From a virus, in IMG/VR virus record IMGVR_UViG_3300028394_000045, positions 62,001 to 126,000 of that record: a stretch of 64,000 nucleotides of DNA; one strand, given 5' to 3'. Below, in pieces: positions 53,812 to 62,570 of this stretch. The position numbers and the translations under genes are program-made. Each line of letters opens with the position of its first letter. Position 1 is the first letter of the stretch. Under the pieces are notes generated by a model. The model saw only the letters and a list, made by a program, of their open reading frames with translations. It was not told the DNA's origin and ran no database searches.

Positions 53812-54916
53812 GTACCGAATCATAGTGGATGAATGGGCTGAGGTTTGGGATCTACTCAAGCCCTATGCCGACGGCAGCTTCTGGCGCTGGAGTGATCTTG
53901 ATCTTGATCCTGATGCAGTGTATGTTGTTGGTCGTGTGGTGCTCAAAGAGAACTGGCAATCCATAACTGACTGGGCACGAGCACATCCAGGTCGCATAGT
54001 GTTTTCCAATCCCGCCGAAGGATCGCAAACCATATTACTGCAACTCAAACGGTTGGTGATTTCTGAACAAATAAAGTCAGGAGAGATATTGCTGCTGACG
54101 TCAGGCGATCTTGAACCAGGTTTGAACTACTGCAAGACTGATTGTTATTTCTCCAACATCGTAGAATACCTTGAAAACATCAGCGCACATGAATCGTGGT
54201 CGCAGGTGTATCACAAAACAAACAAGCCATACGACTTTTTGTTCTTGAATGGGCGACTACGTCCGCATCGTAAGTATCTCATTGATCAACTACGACAACA
54301 TCAGCTGCTGGATCGTGCGCTATGGACCAACCTTGGCGATCAAGTGGAGATGAGTTGGACCAGTGCGTTAGAGACCGAACTTGTCGAGCCAGTGAGATTG
54401 TTGCCTGAACAATATGAAATACCTCGTGCTTTGCCCAACATGCATTCATTGCCCGCAGGATTTGTCAAGCATCATTTGTTTGCCAACACCTGGGGCGATG
54501 CCATAGTCAATCCCGCAGCATACGTAGACACATCCTTTTCACTGGTCACAGAGACCATATTTGATTATCCACACACGTTCCGCACTGAGAAGATCTGGAA
54601 ACCCATGATCATGTGCCATCCATTTGTGGCAGCTGCCAACCGTGGGTATTATCGAGATTTGCATGCAGCAGGGTTTGAAACATTTGGCAAATTGATTGAC
54701 GAGTCATTTGATTACATAGACGATCCTACCGATCGTGCCAACAGAGTGGTCGCAGTTGTTAAAGATATATGCTATAATGGTGCTGAGGCTTTCTTGGAGG
54801 CTGCTAGAGTTACGTGTAAATACAACTATCAGCAGCTTCGTGAGCATAATAAACAAGAACGAGCCCTGCTACCCGCAAATTTACTCCAACACATTGATGA
54901 CCGATCTAGAATTTAA
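53801..54916 (+). CDS. E-K-motif family protein 2 (possible glycosyltransferase)
   Basis: I use ATG 53801 (M-L-G-K-Y-R-I-I-V-D), an 11-nt overlap with the previous stop. The 371-aa protein has the family motifs F-L-F-L-N-G-R-L-R-P-H-R (146-157) and R-T-E-K-I-W-K-P-M (261-269), then G-F-E-T-F (291-295) and I-D-E-S-F-D. It has more pronounced strand/helix alternation near residues 40-110 than family protein 1. It stands between two radical SAM genes of the same subgroup and overlaps the next by 20 nt. This suggests joint action on one substrate. Confidence 0.6.
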   Translation: MLGKYRIIVDEWAEVWDLLKPYADGSFWRWSDLDLDPDAVYVVGRVVLKENWQSITDWARAHPGRIVFSNPAEGSQTILLQLKRLVISEQIKSGEILLLTSGDLEPGLNYCKTDCYFSNIVEYLENISAHESWSQVYHKTNKPYDFLFLNGRLRPHRKYLIDQLRQHQLLDRALWTNLGDQVEMSWTSALETELVEPVRLLPEQYEIPRALPNMHSLPAGFVKHHLFANTWGDAIVNPAAYVDTSFSLVTETIFDYPHTFRTEKIWKPMIMCHPFVAAANRGYYRDLHAAGFETFGKLIDESFDYIDDPTDRANRVVAVVKDICYNGAEAFLEAARVTCKYNYQQLREHNKQERALLPANLLQHIDDRSRI

Positions 54917-56228
54917 GCAACAGGTGTTAGACGCCAAGAGTGCAAGTTTTTGTGCAGCAAAATGGTACAACGCTACCATCTGGTTGGGCAGTGGCATGAC
55001 TACCAGTTGTCATCACCCGCCGGCCCATTTGGTGGACATTGATAAAGTCCGGGCCAACCCTAGGCTGCTGCACAATACTGATCAGAAGAAAGAAGATCGT
55101 CGCAAGATGATAGCAGGTGAACGACCCAGTGGCTGTGAGTATTGTTGGAAGATAGAAGACATGGGCAGTGATGCTGTCAGTGACAGAGTATACAAGAGTA
55201 AAATTTACCCAATAGAGTTGTTAAATGAAGCACATACCAATCCGCCTGATCAAGACTTCAACCTCCGTACCTTGGAGATTGCTTTTGACCGTACTTGTCA
55301 ATTTGCTTGCAGTTATTGTAATCCTGCATTCAGTAGCACTTGGGTTCGGGACATACGCAAAAATGGACCCTATCGAGATCTTGTGTCTGATGGTCGTAAT
55401 CACTTCACTCACGATCATGGCAGTAGTCAGCTTTATAGCTTCGGTGAAACCAATCCTTATGTGGAGGCGTTCTTTGCGTGGTGGGAGTCAGACCTACATC
55501 GAACCCTCCAAGAACTGAGAATAACCGGTGGCGAACCCTTGATGTCGGGCGAGACTTGGAAACTGATTGATTGGTTCCGAAACAATCCAGGGCGCAGCCA
55601 AACACGCCTGGCCATCAATTCAAACCTGGGCACAGCAGTGGATCTAGATCGATTGCTGAACAGCATCGATGGGTTAGAAGTAGATTTGTATACATCTAAC
55701 GAAAGTGTAGGCCTGCAAGCAGAATACATCAGAGATGGATTAGTGTGGGATGATTGGGCCAACAATGTAGAACGCTTGCTGGATAGCAGAAAGTTCCGTG
55801 GCATACACATCATGAACACCATCAATGCATTGTGTTTGTATTCGCTGGATCAGTTCTTGGAATGCATCATGAACTGGAAAATAGAATACGGACGTGATGC
55901 TGTGAGTTTCACTCTAAACATCTTGAGATTCCCCAGCTTTCAGTCGCCCTTGGTGCTGCCCGACGAACTACGCACAATATTTCGCAAGCGGTTGGAAGTA
56001 TGGCTGGACGCTTGGTGGGACAGTGAATTCTTGCATGAGCACGAAGTCAATCATGTGCAACGCTTGATTGATTATCTCGACATTGTGAAGACCCCACATT
56101 CAGAAGCATTTGACCGGCCTCAACTGCTAAATGACTTCAAGCAGTTCTACACACAATACGATCAACGTCGAGGCAAAGTCTTTAGCCTGGCATTTCCTGC
56201 ACTAACCCCCTGGTATGACGCACTATGA
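54897..56228 (+). CDS. Radical SAM protein with N-terminal Cys region, 443 aa
   Basis: I use ATG 54897 (M-T-D-L-E-F-K-Q), because the longer N-terminus from 54735 lies in the upstream gene. The core is C134-x3-C138-x2-C141 (R-T-C-Q-F-A-C-S-Y-C) and T-G-G-E-P (210-214). The N-terminal cysteines are C19 (F-C-A-A-K-W), C38 (T-S-C-H-H-P-P), C80 and C83 (C-E-Y-C-W). The first 90 residues closely parallel the 455-aa protein (L-H-N-T-D-x-K-K, E-R-P-x-x-C-x-Y-C-W), so the two are likely duplicates within the cluster. Confidence 0.8.
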   Translation: MTDLEFKQQVLDAKSASFCAAKWYNATIWLGSGMTTSCHHPPAHLVDIDKVRANPRLLHNTDQKKEDRRKMIAGERPSGCEYCWKIEDMGSDAVSDRVYKSKIYPIELLNEAHTNPPDQDFNLRTLEIAFDRTCQFACSYCNPAFSSTWVRDIRKNGPYRDLVSDGRNHFTHDHGSSQLYSFGETNPYVEAFFAWWESDLHRTLQELRITGGEPLMSGETWKLIDWFRNNPGRSQTRLAINSNLGTAVDLDRLLNSIDGLEVDLYTSNESVGLQAEYIRDGLVWDDWANNVERLLDSRKFRGIHIMNTINALCLYSLDQFLECIMNWKIEYGRDAVSFTLNILRFPSFQSPLVLPDELRTIFRKRLEVWLDAWWDSEFLHEHEVNHVQRLIDYLDIVKTPHSEAFDRPQLLNDFKQFYTQYDQRRGKVFSLAFPALTPWYDAL

Positions 56229-57943
56229 CACTAGAAGAAAAAATAACAGAACTCAAATCTCAATTTGATATAGTTGCGATAGTTAATCTTGATCCATGGC
56301 ACGATCTGCACGAACATGATAAAAAGTCTTGGATGAGAGAAACGCTTGGGCCTATATACCGAGACTCTTATCTCGACAAACAGCGTATTTTGTTTACAGT
56401 CTCGCGAGGAGGTGTATACGCAGATCAACAAAGTCTGGCAGGGCAGTTGATCACACAACTACAGCGCAGACTCAACGAAGTAGACATATCTAATTTTTTT
56501 GTTATAGTACTGACCAACGATGTAACAATACAAGAATCTTATATTGCTCATTATCAAGAATTTTCAACCGATATGGTTCCAATGACGATTGACGTTTATT
56601 CTGTTGAAATCACGCAGCGTCGTAGACAAGATAAGATGTCTAAGAAAACAAAACTCGGTAGCTATCAATATACGCATCTAGATCCAATGAAGATTGACAT
56701 TGAAGATCTTACTGAACAAGAACAATTTTTACTCACCAAAAGTTCTACATTTTGCATGTACCCTTGGATACATTTTCATGCTTATCCCACCGGGTCGGCG
56801 CACCCATGTTGCATGGCAGATATGCAATTTCCAATTGGGGATATGAGAAAAAATACCATTAGAGAAATATGGAATCAGGAACCTCTTAAAGAAATACGCA
56901 AGCAGATGCTGAATGAACAAGCAGTAACAGCTTGTAACAGATGCTACGAACAAGAATCCACAGGATTTGTCAGTGGAAGGATGAGTGCTAATAAACATCA
57001 CGGCCATCTAATCAACCGTATACATGAAACCAAACCAGATGGAACATTAGACAGATTTGAACTGACCTACTGGGATATAAGATTCTCAAATCTTTGCAAT
57101 CTCAGCTGCCGCAGTTGCGGTCACATCTTTTCAAGTTCATGGTATAAAGACCAGGCCAAACTAGCAGGGCCTGAATGGAAAAAAACTCACAAGGTATTGA
57201 ACTATGCAGGTAGATTTGAAACTGATGCATGGGATCAACTGGTAGAACATATCGAGCATGTGGAGCAAATCTACTTTGCAGGGGGCGAACCCTTGCTAAT
57301 GGAAGAACATTACAAGATTCTTGATGAACTGGTTCGGCAAAAAAAGTTCAATGTTCGATTGATTTATAATACTAATTTTACACATACCAATCTCAAAGAT
57401 CGGAGCGTGTTCGAATATTGGAAACTATTTGATTCTGTCAGTGTAGGCGCCAGTCTCGACGGTTCAGGGCGTTATGGAGAATACATACGTAAAGGTACCG
57501 AGTGGAACAAGATAGAACAAAATAGAATTGACATGTTAAAGATCTGCCCGGATGTAGATTTTTACATCAGCCCTACTCTTAGTATAATGAATGCGTGGCA
57601 CTTGCCCGATTTTCACCGAGACTGGGTCGAGCGAGGCTTTATTAAACCTCAGGATCTCAATGTAAATATCTTACAAGACCCACCGCACTATCGAATTGAT
57701 ATCGCTACTGTAAAGTACAAACAACGACTACGGTTAAAATATCAAGAACATCTGGAATGGTTAGAAAAAAATCAAGATCCTCTAGAACGTGCCACTGAAG
57801 GATTTAAATCGGCTATTAATTTTATGATGGCAACAGATAACACACATCTCATCGACACCTTTTGGCGTAAGACTCATGAACTGGATATCATACGGTCAGA
57901 AAATATTAGCGATATTATACCCGAACTTGAAGCATTAAAATGA
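56225..57943 (+). CDS. Radical SAM protein with extra N-terminal domain, 572 aa
   Basis: This is the largest radical SAM protein here. Residues 1-140 form a domain also present in the protein at 12432-13925: a strand/helix start, then V-D-I-S-N-F-F-V-I-V near 86-95, then a few beta strands. The Cys region follows: C177 in F-C-M-Y-P-W, C195/C196 in H-P-C-C, C237 and C240. The core is C291-x3-C295-x2-C298 (N-L-C-N-L-S-C-R-S-C), with A-G-G-E-P (352-356). No peptide-precursor gene is next to it. It overlaps both neighbours by 4 nt. The extra domain may recruit a partner. Confidence 0.8.
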   Translation: MTLEEKITELKSQFDIVAIVNLDPWHDLHEHDKKSWMRETLGPIYRDSYLDKQRILFTVSRGGVYADQQSLAGQLITQLQRRLNEVDISNFFVIVLTNDVTIQESYIAHYQEFSTDMVPMTIDVYSVEITQRRRQDKMSKKTKLGSYQYTHLDPMKIDIEDLTEQEQFLLTKSSTFCMYPWIHFHAYPTGSAHPCCMADMQFPIGDMRKNTIREIWNQEPLKEIRKQMLNEQAVTACNRCYEQESTGFVSGRMSANKHHGHLINRIHETKPDGTLDRFELTYWDIRFSNLCNLSCRSCGHIFSSSWYKDQAKLAGPEWKKTHKVLNYAGRFETDAWDQLVEHIEHVEQIYFAGGEPLLMEEHYKILDELVRQKKFNVRLIYNTNFTHTNLKDRSVFEYWKLFDSVSVGASLDGSGRYGEYIRKGTEWNKIEQNRIDMLKICPDVDFYISPTLSIMNAWHLPDFHRDWVERGFIKPQDLNVNILQDPPHYRIDIATVKYKQRLRLKYQEHLEWLEKNQDPLERATEGFKSAINFMMATDNTHLIDTFWRKTHELDIIRSENISDIIPELEALK

Positions 57944-59154
57944 AGATACCTCACGACAAATTTTGTGTATTGCCCTGGATCAGCTTAGAAGCCAGTCCAA
58001 TAGGCACTGTGAGACCATGTTGTCTAGCCGATGATGAAATTGTTGATAATGACGGAAATAAATTTAAACTAGGTCAAGCTGTTTTTGATCATATACAAAA
58101 TAGCGATCACATGCAACAGCTACGTGAAGAATTCTTAGCAGGTGAAAAACCACAAACTTGCCGCAAGTGTTGGAATGAAGAAAGATCAGGTCGCACTAGC
58201 AAACGCATGCACACACTGGATAGACTGAAGCATGTGCTGACAGATGAGTCTTGGAGCTCAGATGCCAAGCCTTTGATGTTCTTGGATCTTAAATTGGGCA
58301 ACATCTGCAATCTCAAATGTAGGATATGTGGCCCCTGGTCCAGCTCGCAATTTGCCAGTGAAGAGATCTCTTGGATGCCACGTGAAGAACAAAAGAGCAG
58401 CCATGCGTATGAGATGCTGAGAGCAGGAGCCTGGCCCAAAGAAAACGATCATTTCTGGTCCGAGATCGATTTGGTGCTCACAGACATACGCTATATCGAA
58501 TTCACTGGTGGCGAGCCATTCATGATTGATCAACACTTTGACATGTTGCAAGGCATAGTGGATCGTGGCATCGCCGGTCAGGTAGAGATACACTACAACA
58601 CCAATGGCACACACTACCCTGAACGTGGGGAAAATATCTGGAAGCATTTTAAAACAGTAGAAGTGGCATTTAGTATAGACGATGTGGGTGCTAGATTTGA
58701 ATATCAGCGCACCAATGCGGACTGGGCAGTGGTGTTGGACACGATTGTGAGTTTTCAATATCTCAAAGATCACATGCCTAACTTGCAGTTACAATGTTGC
58801 AGCACAGTGAATATTTTCAATGTGCGCTACCTTGATCAGCTAGCTCACTGGCTTGCATTGCAACGATTTGACTTTGTGTATTGGAACATGATGCACGATG
58901 CTTGGTATTTTAGTATAGCCACTTTGCCTGATTCTGCAAAAACACAGATCATCTCTCACTTGGAGTCAGCAGATGTTCCTGCACAGTACCAAGATGAATT
59001 TGTACGCATAGCAGATTTCATGCGTAACGGCGCATCCACGGATGGATTCATGACCCGAATGAAGATTGCAGATCTTGACCGTAAACGCAATCAAGATTTT
59101 GAACAAACCAGTCCTGAGATGGCTGTATTGATACAATACAAAAAGAATGGCTAA
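57940..59154 (+). CDS. Radical SAM/twitch protein, 404 aa
   Basis: The Cys region comes first: C9 in F-C-V-L-P-W, C27/C28 in R-P-C-C, and C74/C77 in C-R-K-C-W. The core is C123-x3-C127-x2-C130 (N-I-C-N-L-K-C-R-I-C), with T-G-G-E-P (189-193). F-S-I-D-D-V-G-A-R-F matches the 497-aa protein between gp46 and gp47 almost exactly in pattern, so these two are likely close paralogues. It has a short N-terminus and no additional domain. It overlaps the E-K-motif gene downstream by 8 nt. Confidence 0.85.
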   Translation: MKIPHDKFCVLPWISLEASPIGTVRPCCLADDEIVDNDGNKFKLGQAVFDHIQNSDHMQQLREEFLAGEKPQTCRKCWNEERSGRTSKRMHTLDRLKHVLTDESWSSDAKPLMFLDLKLGNICNLKCRICGPWSSSQFASEEISWMPREEQKSSHAYEMLRAGAWPKENDHFWSEIDLVLTDIRYIEFTGGEPFMIDQHFDMLQGIVDRGIAGQVEIHYNTNGTHYPERGENIWKHFKTVEVAFSIDDVGARFEYQRTNADWAVVLDTIVSFQYLKDHMPNLQLQCCSTVNIFNVRYLDQLAHWLALQRFDFVYWNMMHDAWYFSIATLPDSAKTQIISHLESADVPAQYQDEFVRIADFMRNGASTDGFMTRMKIADLDRKRNQDFEQTSPEMAVLIQYKKNG

Positions 59155-60160
59155 GCTGGTATTTGTGTACGATCCCAATGGGGCACCAGAAGAAAACATT
59201 CGAATGATCATGCCCCTGGGCATGAACTTTGAGTTTTTTGATCCTACTATAACATACTCATCAGATACTGTGTTTTATTATGACATGTATGGCCCTGGGC
59301 ATAACTGGGTCAGACAGCACTTGCAACAAGGTTATCGTGTAATATTTGATGCCAAGAATGAACATTACATTCATTACGTCATGCATTCTGTGCTGATAGA
59401 CTTCTTGCAGCATCCTGGACAAGGCTGTTTTATCATATCAGGGCACGAGCCCAATCCCTTGCCAGGCGTTGAGATCATTGCAACCCCTTATTGGTACTGG
59501 ATCATGGACCAGATAAAAATGACTCATACCAAAGTAGATCAAATTGCTTGGCAATCAAAATCAAATAAAAAGAAATTCTTCATGAGCCTGGGAAAAAGCC
59601 GGGTGGAACGCGACTATGTATTTGACAGCCTTGGCATTCATTTATCTGACAGTATCTATAGTTATCGAGCTCGTGGCATTGGATTGCCTGATGATTGCAC
59701 TAATTCAGTATTGGTGCAACGCTATATTAATCCTGCCTGGATACACGACACCGCACTCACATTGGCCGTGGAAACCTATGTGGATGAGACTGCAATCACA
59801 GGCTACAGCCTGACACGTCAAGATCATTTGTTTTTGTGTGAAAAAAGCTACAAACCAATGGCAGCACAGCACCCTTTTCTCATGGTATCCACACCGGGTA
59901 ACTTGGCCTACCTGCGCTCGCAAGGGTTTGAAACATTTCCTGAATTGTTTGATGAAAGTTACGACAATGTCGTTGATTGGAAACAACGTGTGATGAATAT
60001 AATCTCAGTATTGGCTGACTTTGATACATGCAGTGTCGATCAACCTATTGTTCTACAAAAGCTGCGGCACAATCAAGCTAGATTTTTTGATAGATCAATA
60101 ACAACAGATCTGGCATTTCGCACAATACAAAAACCTTTGTTTGAATTTATAAATGCATAA
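59147..60160 (+). CDS. E-K-motif family protein 3 (possible glycosyltransferase)
   Basis: This 337-aa protein has F-F-M-S-L-G-K-S-R-V-E-R (144-155), in which K replaces the usual G-R of the first motif, then L-C-E-K-S-Y-K-P-M (230-238), G-F-E-T-F-P-E-L-F-D-E-S-Y-D (260-273). An N-terminal Rossmann-like half (V-F-V-Y-D-P, Y-R-V-I-F-D-A-K) precedes them. It is flanked by radical SAM genes on both sides, as is family protein 2. The altered first motif suggests a diverged or inactive member. Confidence 0.6.
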   Translation: MAKLVFVYDPNGAPEENIRMIMPLGMNFEFFDPTITYSSDTVFYYDMYGPGHNWVRQHLQQGYRVIFDAKNEHYIHYVMHSVLIDFLQHPGQGCFIISGHEPNPLPGVEIIATPYWYWIMDQIKMTHTKVDQIAWQSKSNKKKFFMSLGKSRVERDYVFDSLGIHLSDSIYSYRARGIGLPDDCTNSVLVQRYINPAWIHDTALTLAVETYVDETAITGYSLTRQDHLFLCEKSYKPMAAQHPFLMVSTPGNLAYLRSQGFETFPELFDESYDNVVDWKQRVMNIISVLADFDTCSVDQPIVLQKLRHNQARFFDRSITTDLAFRTIQKPLFEFINA

Positions 60161-61451
60161 ACCAGCAACCATGTGCCTTGCACCTTGGGTGCATACATAT
60201 CTTTCTCCACAGACTGAACGACGTATGTGCTGTGCGTCAAGAGAACCTGCGCAGAACTTTCGACAATACATCGATACTGAATCAGGTACCGGAACCTACA
60301 TTCCTATAACATTAAAGCAGCATTGGAACAGCGATCACATGCGATCAGTTCGTCGTCGCATGATGGCCGGAGAACGCTTGCCTGAATGCGAAGTGTGCAA
60401 TGATCAACTGCTGAATACAGATGTATATCGCACATACTTTGACCAGCTGTTTCAACATAAATACCTGGCAATTTTAGAACAAACAGATGCGGATGGCAGA
60501 ACCACCATGCAGCCGGTTAGTTGGGATTACAGATTCAGTAATCTCTGCAATTTCAAATGTAGAACTTGCGGAGACATGTTGAGCAGTAGTTGGGAATCAG
60601 AGCAAAAGACACACCACATGGTCAATTGGTCCAATCCCAAAAACAACTGGATGCGTCCTGAGGTAAGACAACAGATCTCTCAGTTTCAAGACAGCCAAAT
60701 TGAACAAGAGTTTTCGGATGCTGTGGAGCAGCACAGAGTAGAAGAAGTGTATTGGGTAGGTGGAGAGCCGTTGATGTATGAACAGCACTGGCGCTACATG
60801 CAACGCATACTAGAACTAGGAGACGGGCCAAGAGTATATGCTAGATATAATACAAATTTATCCAGGGTGGAGTATCGTGGCATCAATCTCTATCGTGATA
60901 TTTTGCCTGGGCTACGCGATTGGCAGATATGTGCAAGTCTCGACGGCACAGGCTCAGTTGGAGAATACATTAGAACAGGCCTTGACTATGATCGATGGGT
61001 TGACAACTTCAGTCAAGCAGTTGCGATCCAACGTCACCCACGTCAGGTCAGAATTGACTTTACGCTTACTCTGCCCGGAATGTTCGAAGTTGGCCCAATT
61101 ACAAAACTTGCTAGACAACTTGAAGTAGATATACTGGCCAAAGTTATCTTTAGTTTCTCTCCAGAAATCATCATGAGCCCACTGGCGCTGCCTAGACACT
61201 TGTTGGAACCTTGGTTGGATGAACTGATAGCGGATACCACAGGTGCCATGCGAGATGTGCTAGCACAATTGAAGAACCGTCCCACATTTGAAGAACAATG
61301 GCCCGACACTTATCAGCAAAGTCTTGCTCAAGGCCGTGATCGTGTGCTACAGTTAGAGCAGATAAGAACACAATCTGTGACCATGACTGATATCCTATCA
61401 GCCAGGCCAGCAGTATTAGAATGGTGGATGAACATTGACAAACTCAATTGA
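60153..61451 (+). CDS. Radical SAM/twitch protein, 432 aa
   Basis: The N-terminal cysteines are C8 in M-C-L-A-P-W, C26/C27 in R-M-C-C and C79/C82 in C-E-V-C. The core is C132-x3-C136-x2-C139 (N-L-C-N-F-K-C-R-T-C) with V-G-G-E-P (202-206), and a strand I-C-A-S-L-D-G-T-G-S that parallels S-V-G-A-S-L-D-G in the 572-aa protein, placing these two in one subgroup. The C-terminal 80 residues are helical and contain W-L-D-E-L. It is the last of five radical SAM genes in the cluster. A TTG-started gene begins inside its last codons. Confidence 0.85.
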   Translation: MHKPATMCLAPWVHTYLSPQTERRMCCASREPAQNFRQYIDTESGTGTYIPITLKQHWNSDHMRSVRRRMMAGERLPECEVCNDQLLNTDVYRTYFDQLFQHKYLAILEQTDADGRTTMQPVSWDYRFSNLCNFKCRTCGDMLSSSWESEQKTHHMVNWSNPKNNWMRPEVRQQISQFQDSQIEQEFSDAVEQHRVEEVYWVGGEPLMYEQHWRYMQRILELGDGPRVYARYNTNLSRVEYRGINLYRDILPGLRDWQICASLDGTGSVGEYIRTGLDYDRWVDNFSQAVAIQRHPRQVRIDFTLTLPGMFEVGPITKLARQLEVDILAKVIFSFSPEIIMSPLALPRHLLEPWLDELIADTTGAMRDVLAQLKNRPTFEEQWPDTYQQSLAQGRDRVLQLEQIRTQSVTMTDILSARPAVLEWWMNIDKLN

Positions 61452-62472
61452 AATAGATCTTCGAAGCAAAAACAATCAGATTCTGACTTTGCACATTGAT
61501 GTAGAGAACAGCAGCCTTTCGCAAAAATGGTTATCTGCGTTGGATCATTTGATCCAAAACAATTATCATCTAGAAAAAAACTACTGTTGGCTAGGATGGG
61601 CCGAAGGCGATCGAACATTGGAATATGTTTGTGAGCAGATCAATCGAAGCATCAGAGCTATCAATTCTGCAAAATTAGGATACGTGATCCAGGATGTTTT
61701 CACACCGGAAAACACTGTGACAGATGATCTAGGAGTCTGCCAAGACCACATGAATCAATTGCATAGATACTTCGAGGATCTTCAAGGTACCTCGGGCGCA
61801 ATGAGTCCTTACTATACCCACGCGGATGATACCACGCGATGGCATATACGACAGTTAAATCTGCTGTGTCACGAACATGAAAGTCTGGTGTTGAGTATTC
61901 GCAAATTAAAAACAGCACCTGAGTGGCGTAGGCCTTCGCAACTGATGTGCTGGTTGCAAGCGCCAAGATTTGTATTAGATACCAAAGATTATGAATTGTT
62001 TGGCATTGAAACTATCAATAGATCATTGGGCGGCGTATATGTGGGTGTAAATAAAGCAGTGGGCAAAAATCATTGGGAAGTATTCCATGATGAAGGGCGC
62101 GACAGCCGAGTAGGCGAATTAGTTACCAGTGCATTACGGCCGCAGACTGAAGCAGCAGGGGATTTTGACATCGAATGGGCCAACGACCCTGGGTCATACC
62201 ATTGGCAGATCAAGGCGCTGGCTGAGTTCAGAACATGGCTTGTACAAAACGGATTTGACCCTGACGATAAATCATTGACAATTGGGCATCCAAAAGTAGC
62301 TCAAGTAGATTTGATTCGCAGTTTTGGTACAGTCGATCCAGATGAAATATGGCAACAATTAGCAGCTCATCAGGATGTGTATAAAATAAGGACCAGTTGT
62401 ACTCAAGCTACATATGAGTATCGGTGGAGCGATGATGATTACGAATTGCAACAAATAAGGAGTATGCGATGA
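61435..62472 (+). CDS. Conserved-looking 345-aa phage protein
   Basis: This frame starts with TTG at 61435 (no ATG fits) and overlaps the radical SAM stop by 17 nt. Residues 1-90 are beta/helical with N-Y-H-L-E-K-N-Y-C-W. Later motifs include L-R-P-Q-T-E-A-A-G-D-F-D-I-E-W, F-D-P-D-D-K-S-L-T-I-G-H-P-K-V-A-Q-V-D-L and a final Y-E-Y-R-W-S-D-D-D-Y-E. I have seen this motif combination in marine phages but know no function. It lies directly before a 33-aa peptide gene and the carbamoyltransferase, with ATGA overlap, which suggests a joint role. Confidence 0.6.
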   Translation: MTNSIEIDLRSKNNQILTLHIDVENSSLSQKWLSALDHLIQNNYHLEKNYCWLGWAEGDRTLEYVCEQINRSIRAINSAKLGYVIQDVFTPENTVTDDLGVCQDHMNQLHRYFEDLQGTSGAMSPYYTHADDTTRWHIRQLNLLCHEHESLVLSIRKLKTAPEWRRPSQLMCWLQAPRFVLDTKDYELFGIETINRSLGGVYVGVNKAVGKNHWEVFHDEGRDSRVGELVTSALRPQTEAAGDFDIEWANDPGSYHWQIKALAEFRTWLVQNGFDPDDKSLTIGHPKVAQVDLIRSFGTVDPDEIWQQLAAHQDVYKIRTSCTQATYEYRWSDDDYELQQIRSMR

Positions 62473-62570
62473 ATTGGATTAAAAACATATGGAGCAGGAT
62501 CATGCTAGAGATCCGCTATCGCAAAAAACTGCGAGAACTGCGCAAGCGAGACCCGTTTATCTACAAATGA
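62469..62570 (+). CDS. 33-aa basic peptide
   Basis: ATG 62469 to TGA 62570 encodes a short, strongly basic helix (R-Y-R-K-K-L-R-E-L-R-K-R) ending D-P-F-I-Y-K. The ATGA overlaps on both sides and the D-P-F-I-Y-K ending, which I recall in T4-like marine phages next to carbamoyltransferase genes, support a real gene. It may be a small binding partner of the enzyme. It is not an obvious secreted or Cys-containing precursor peptide. Confidence 0.6.
   Translation: MNWIKNIWSRIMLEIRYRKKLRELRKRDPFIYK

Noticed and set aside
54735-54896. Upstream extension of the 443-aa radical SAM gene
   Set aside because: This part lies within the preceding gene and is not similar to the paralogue's N-terminus; ATG 54897 matches better.
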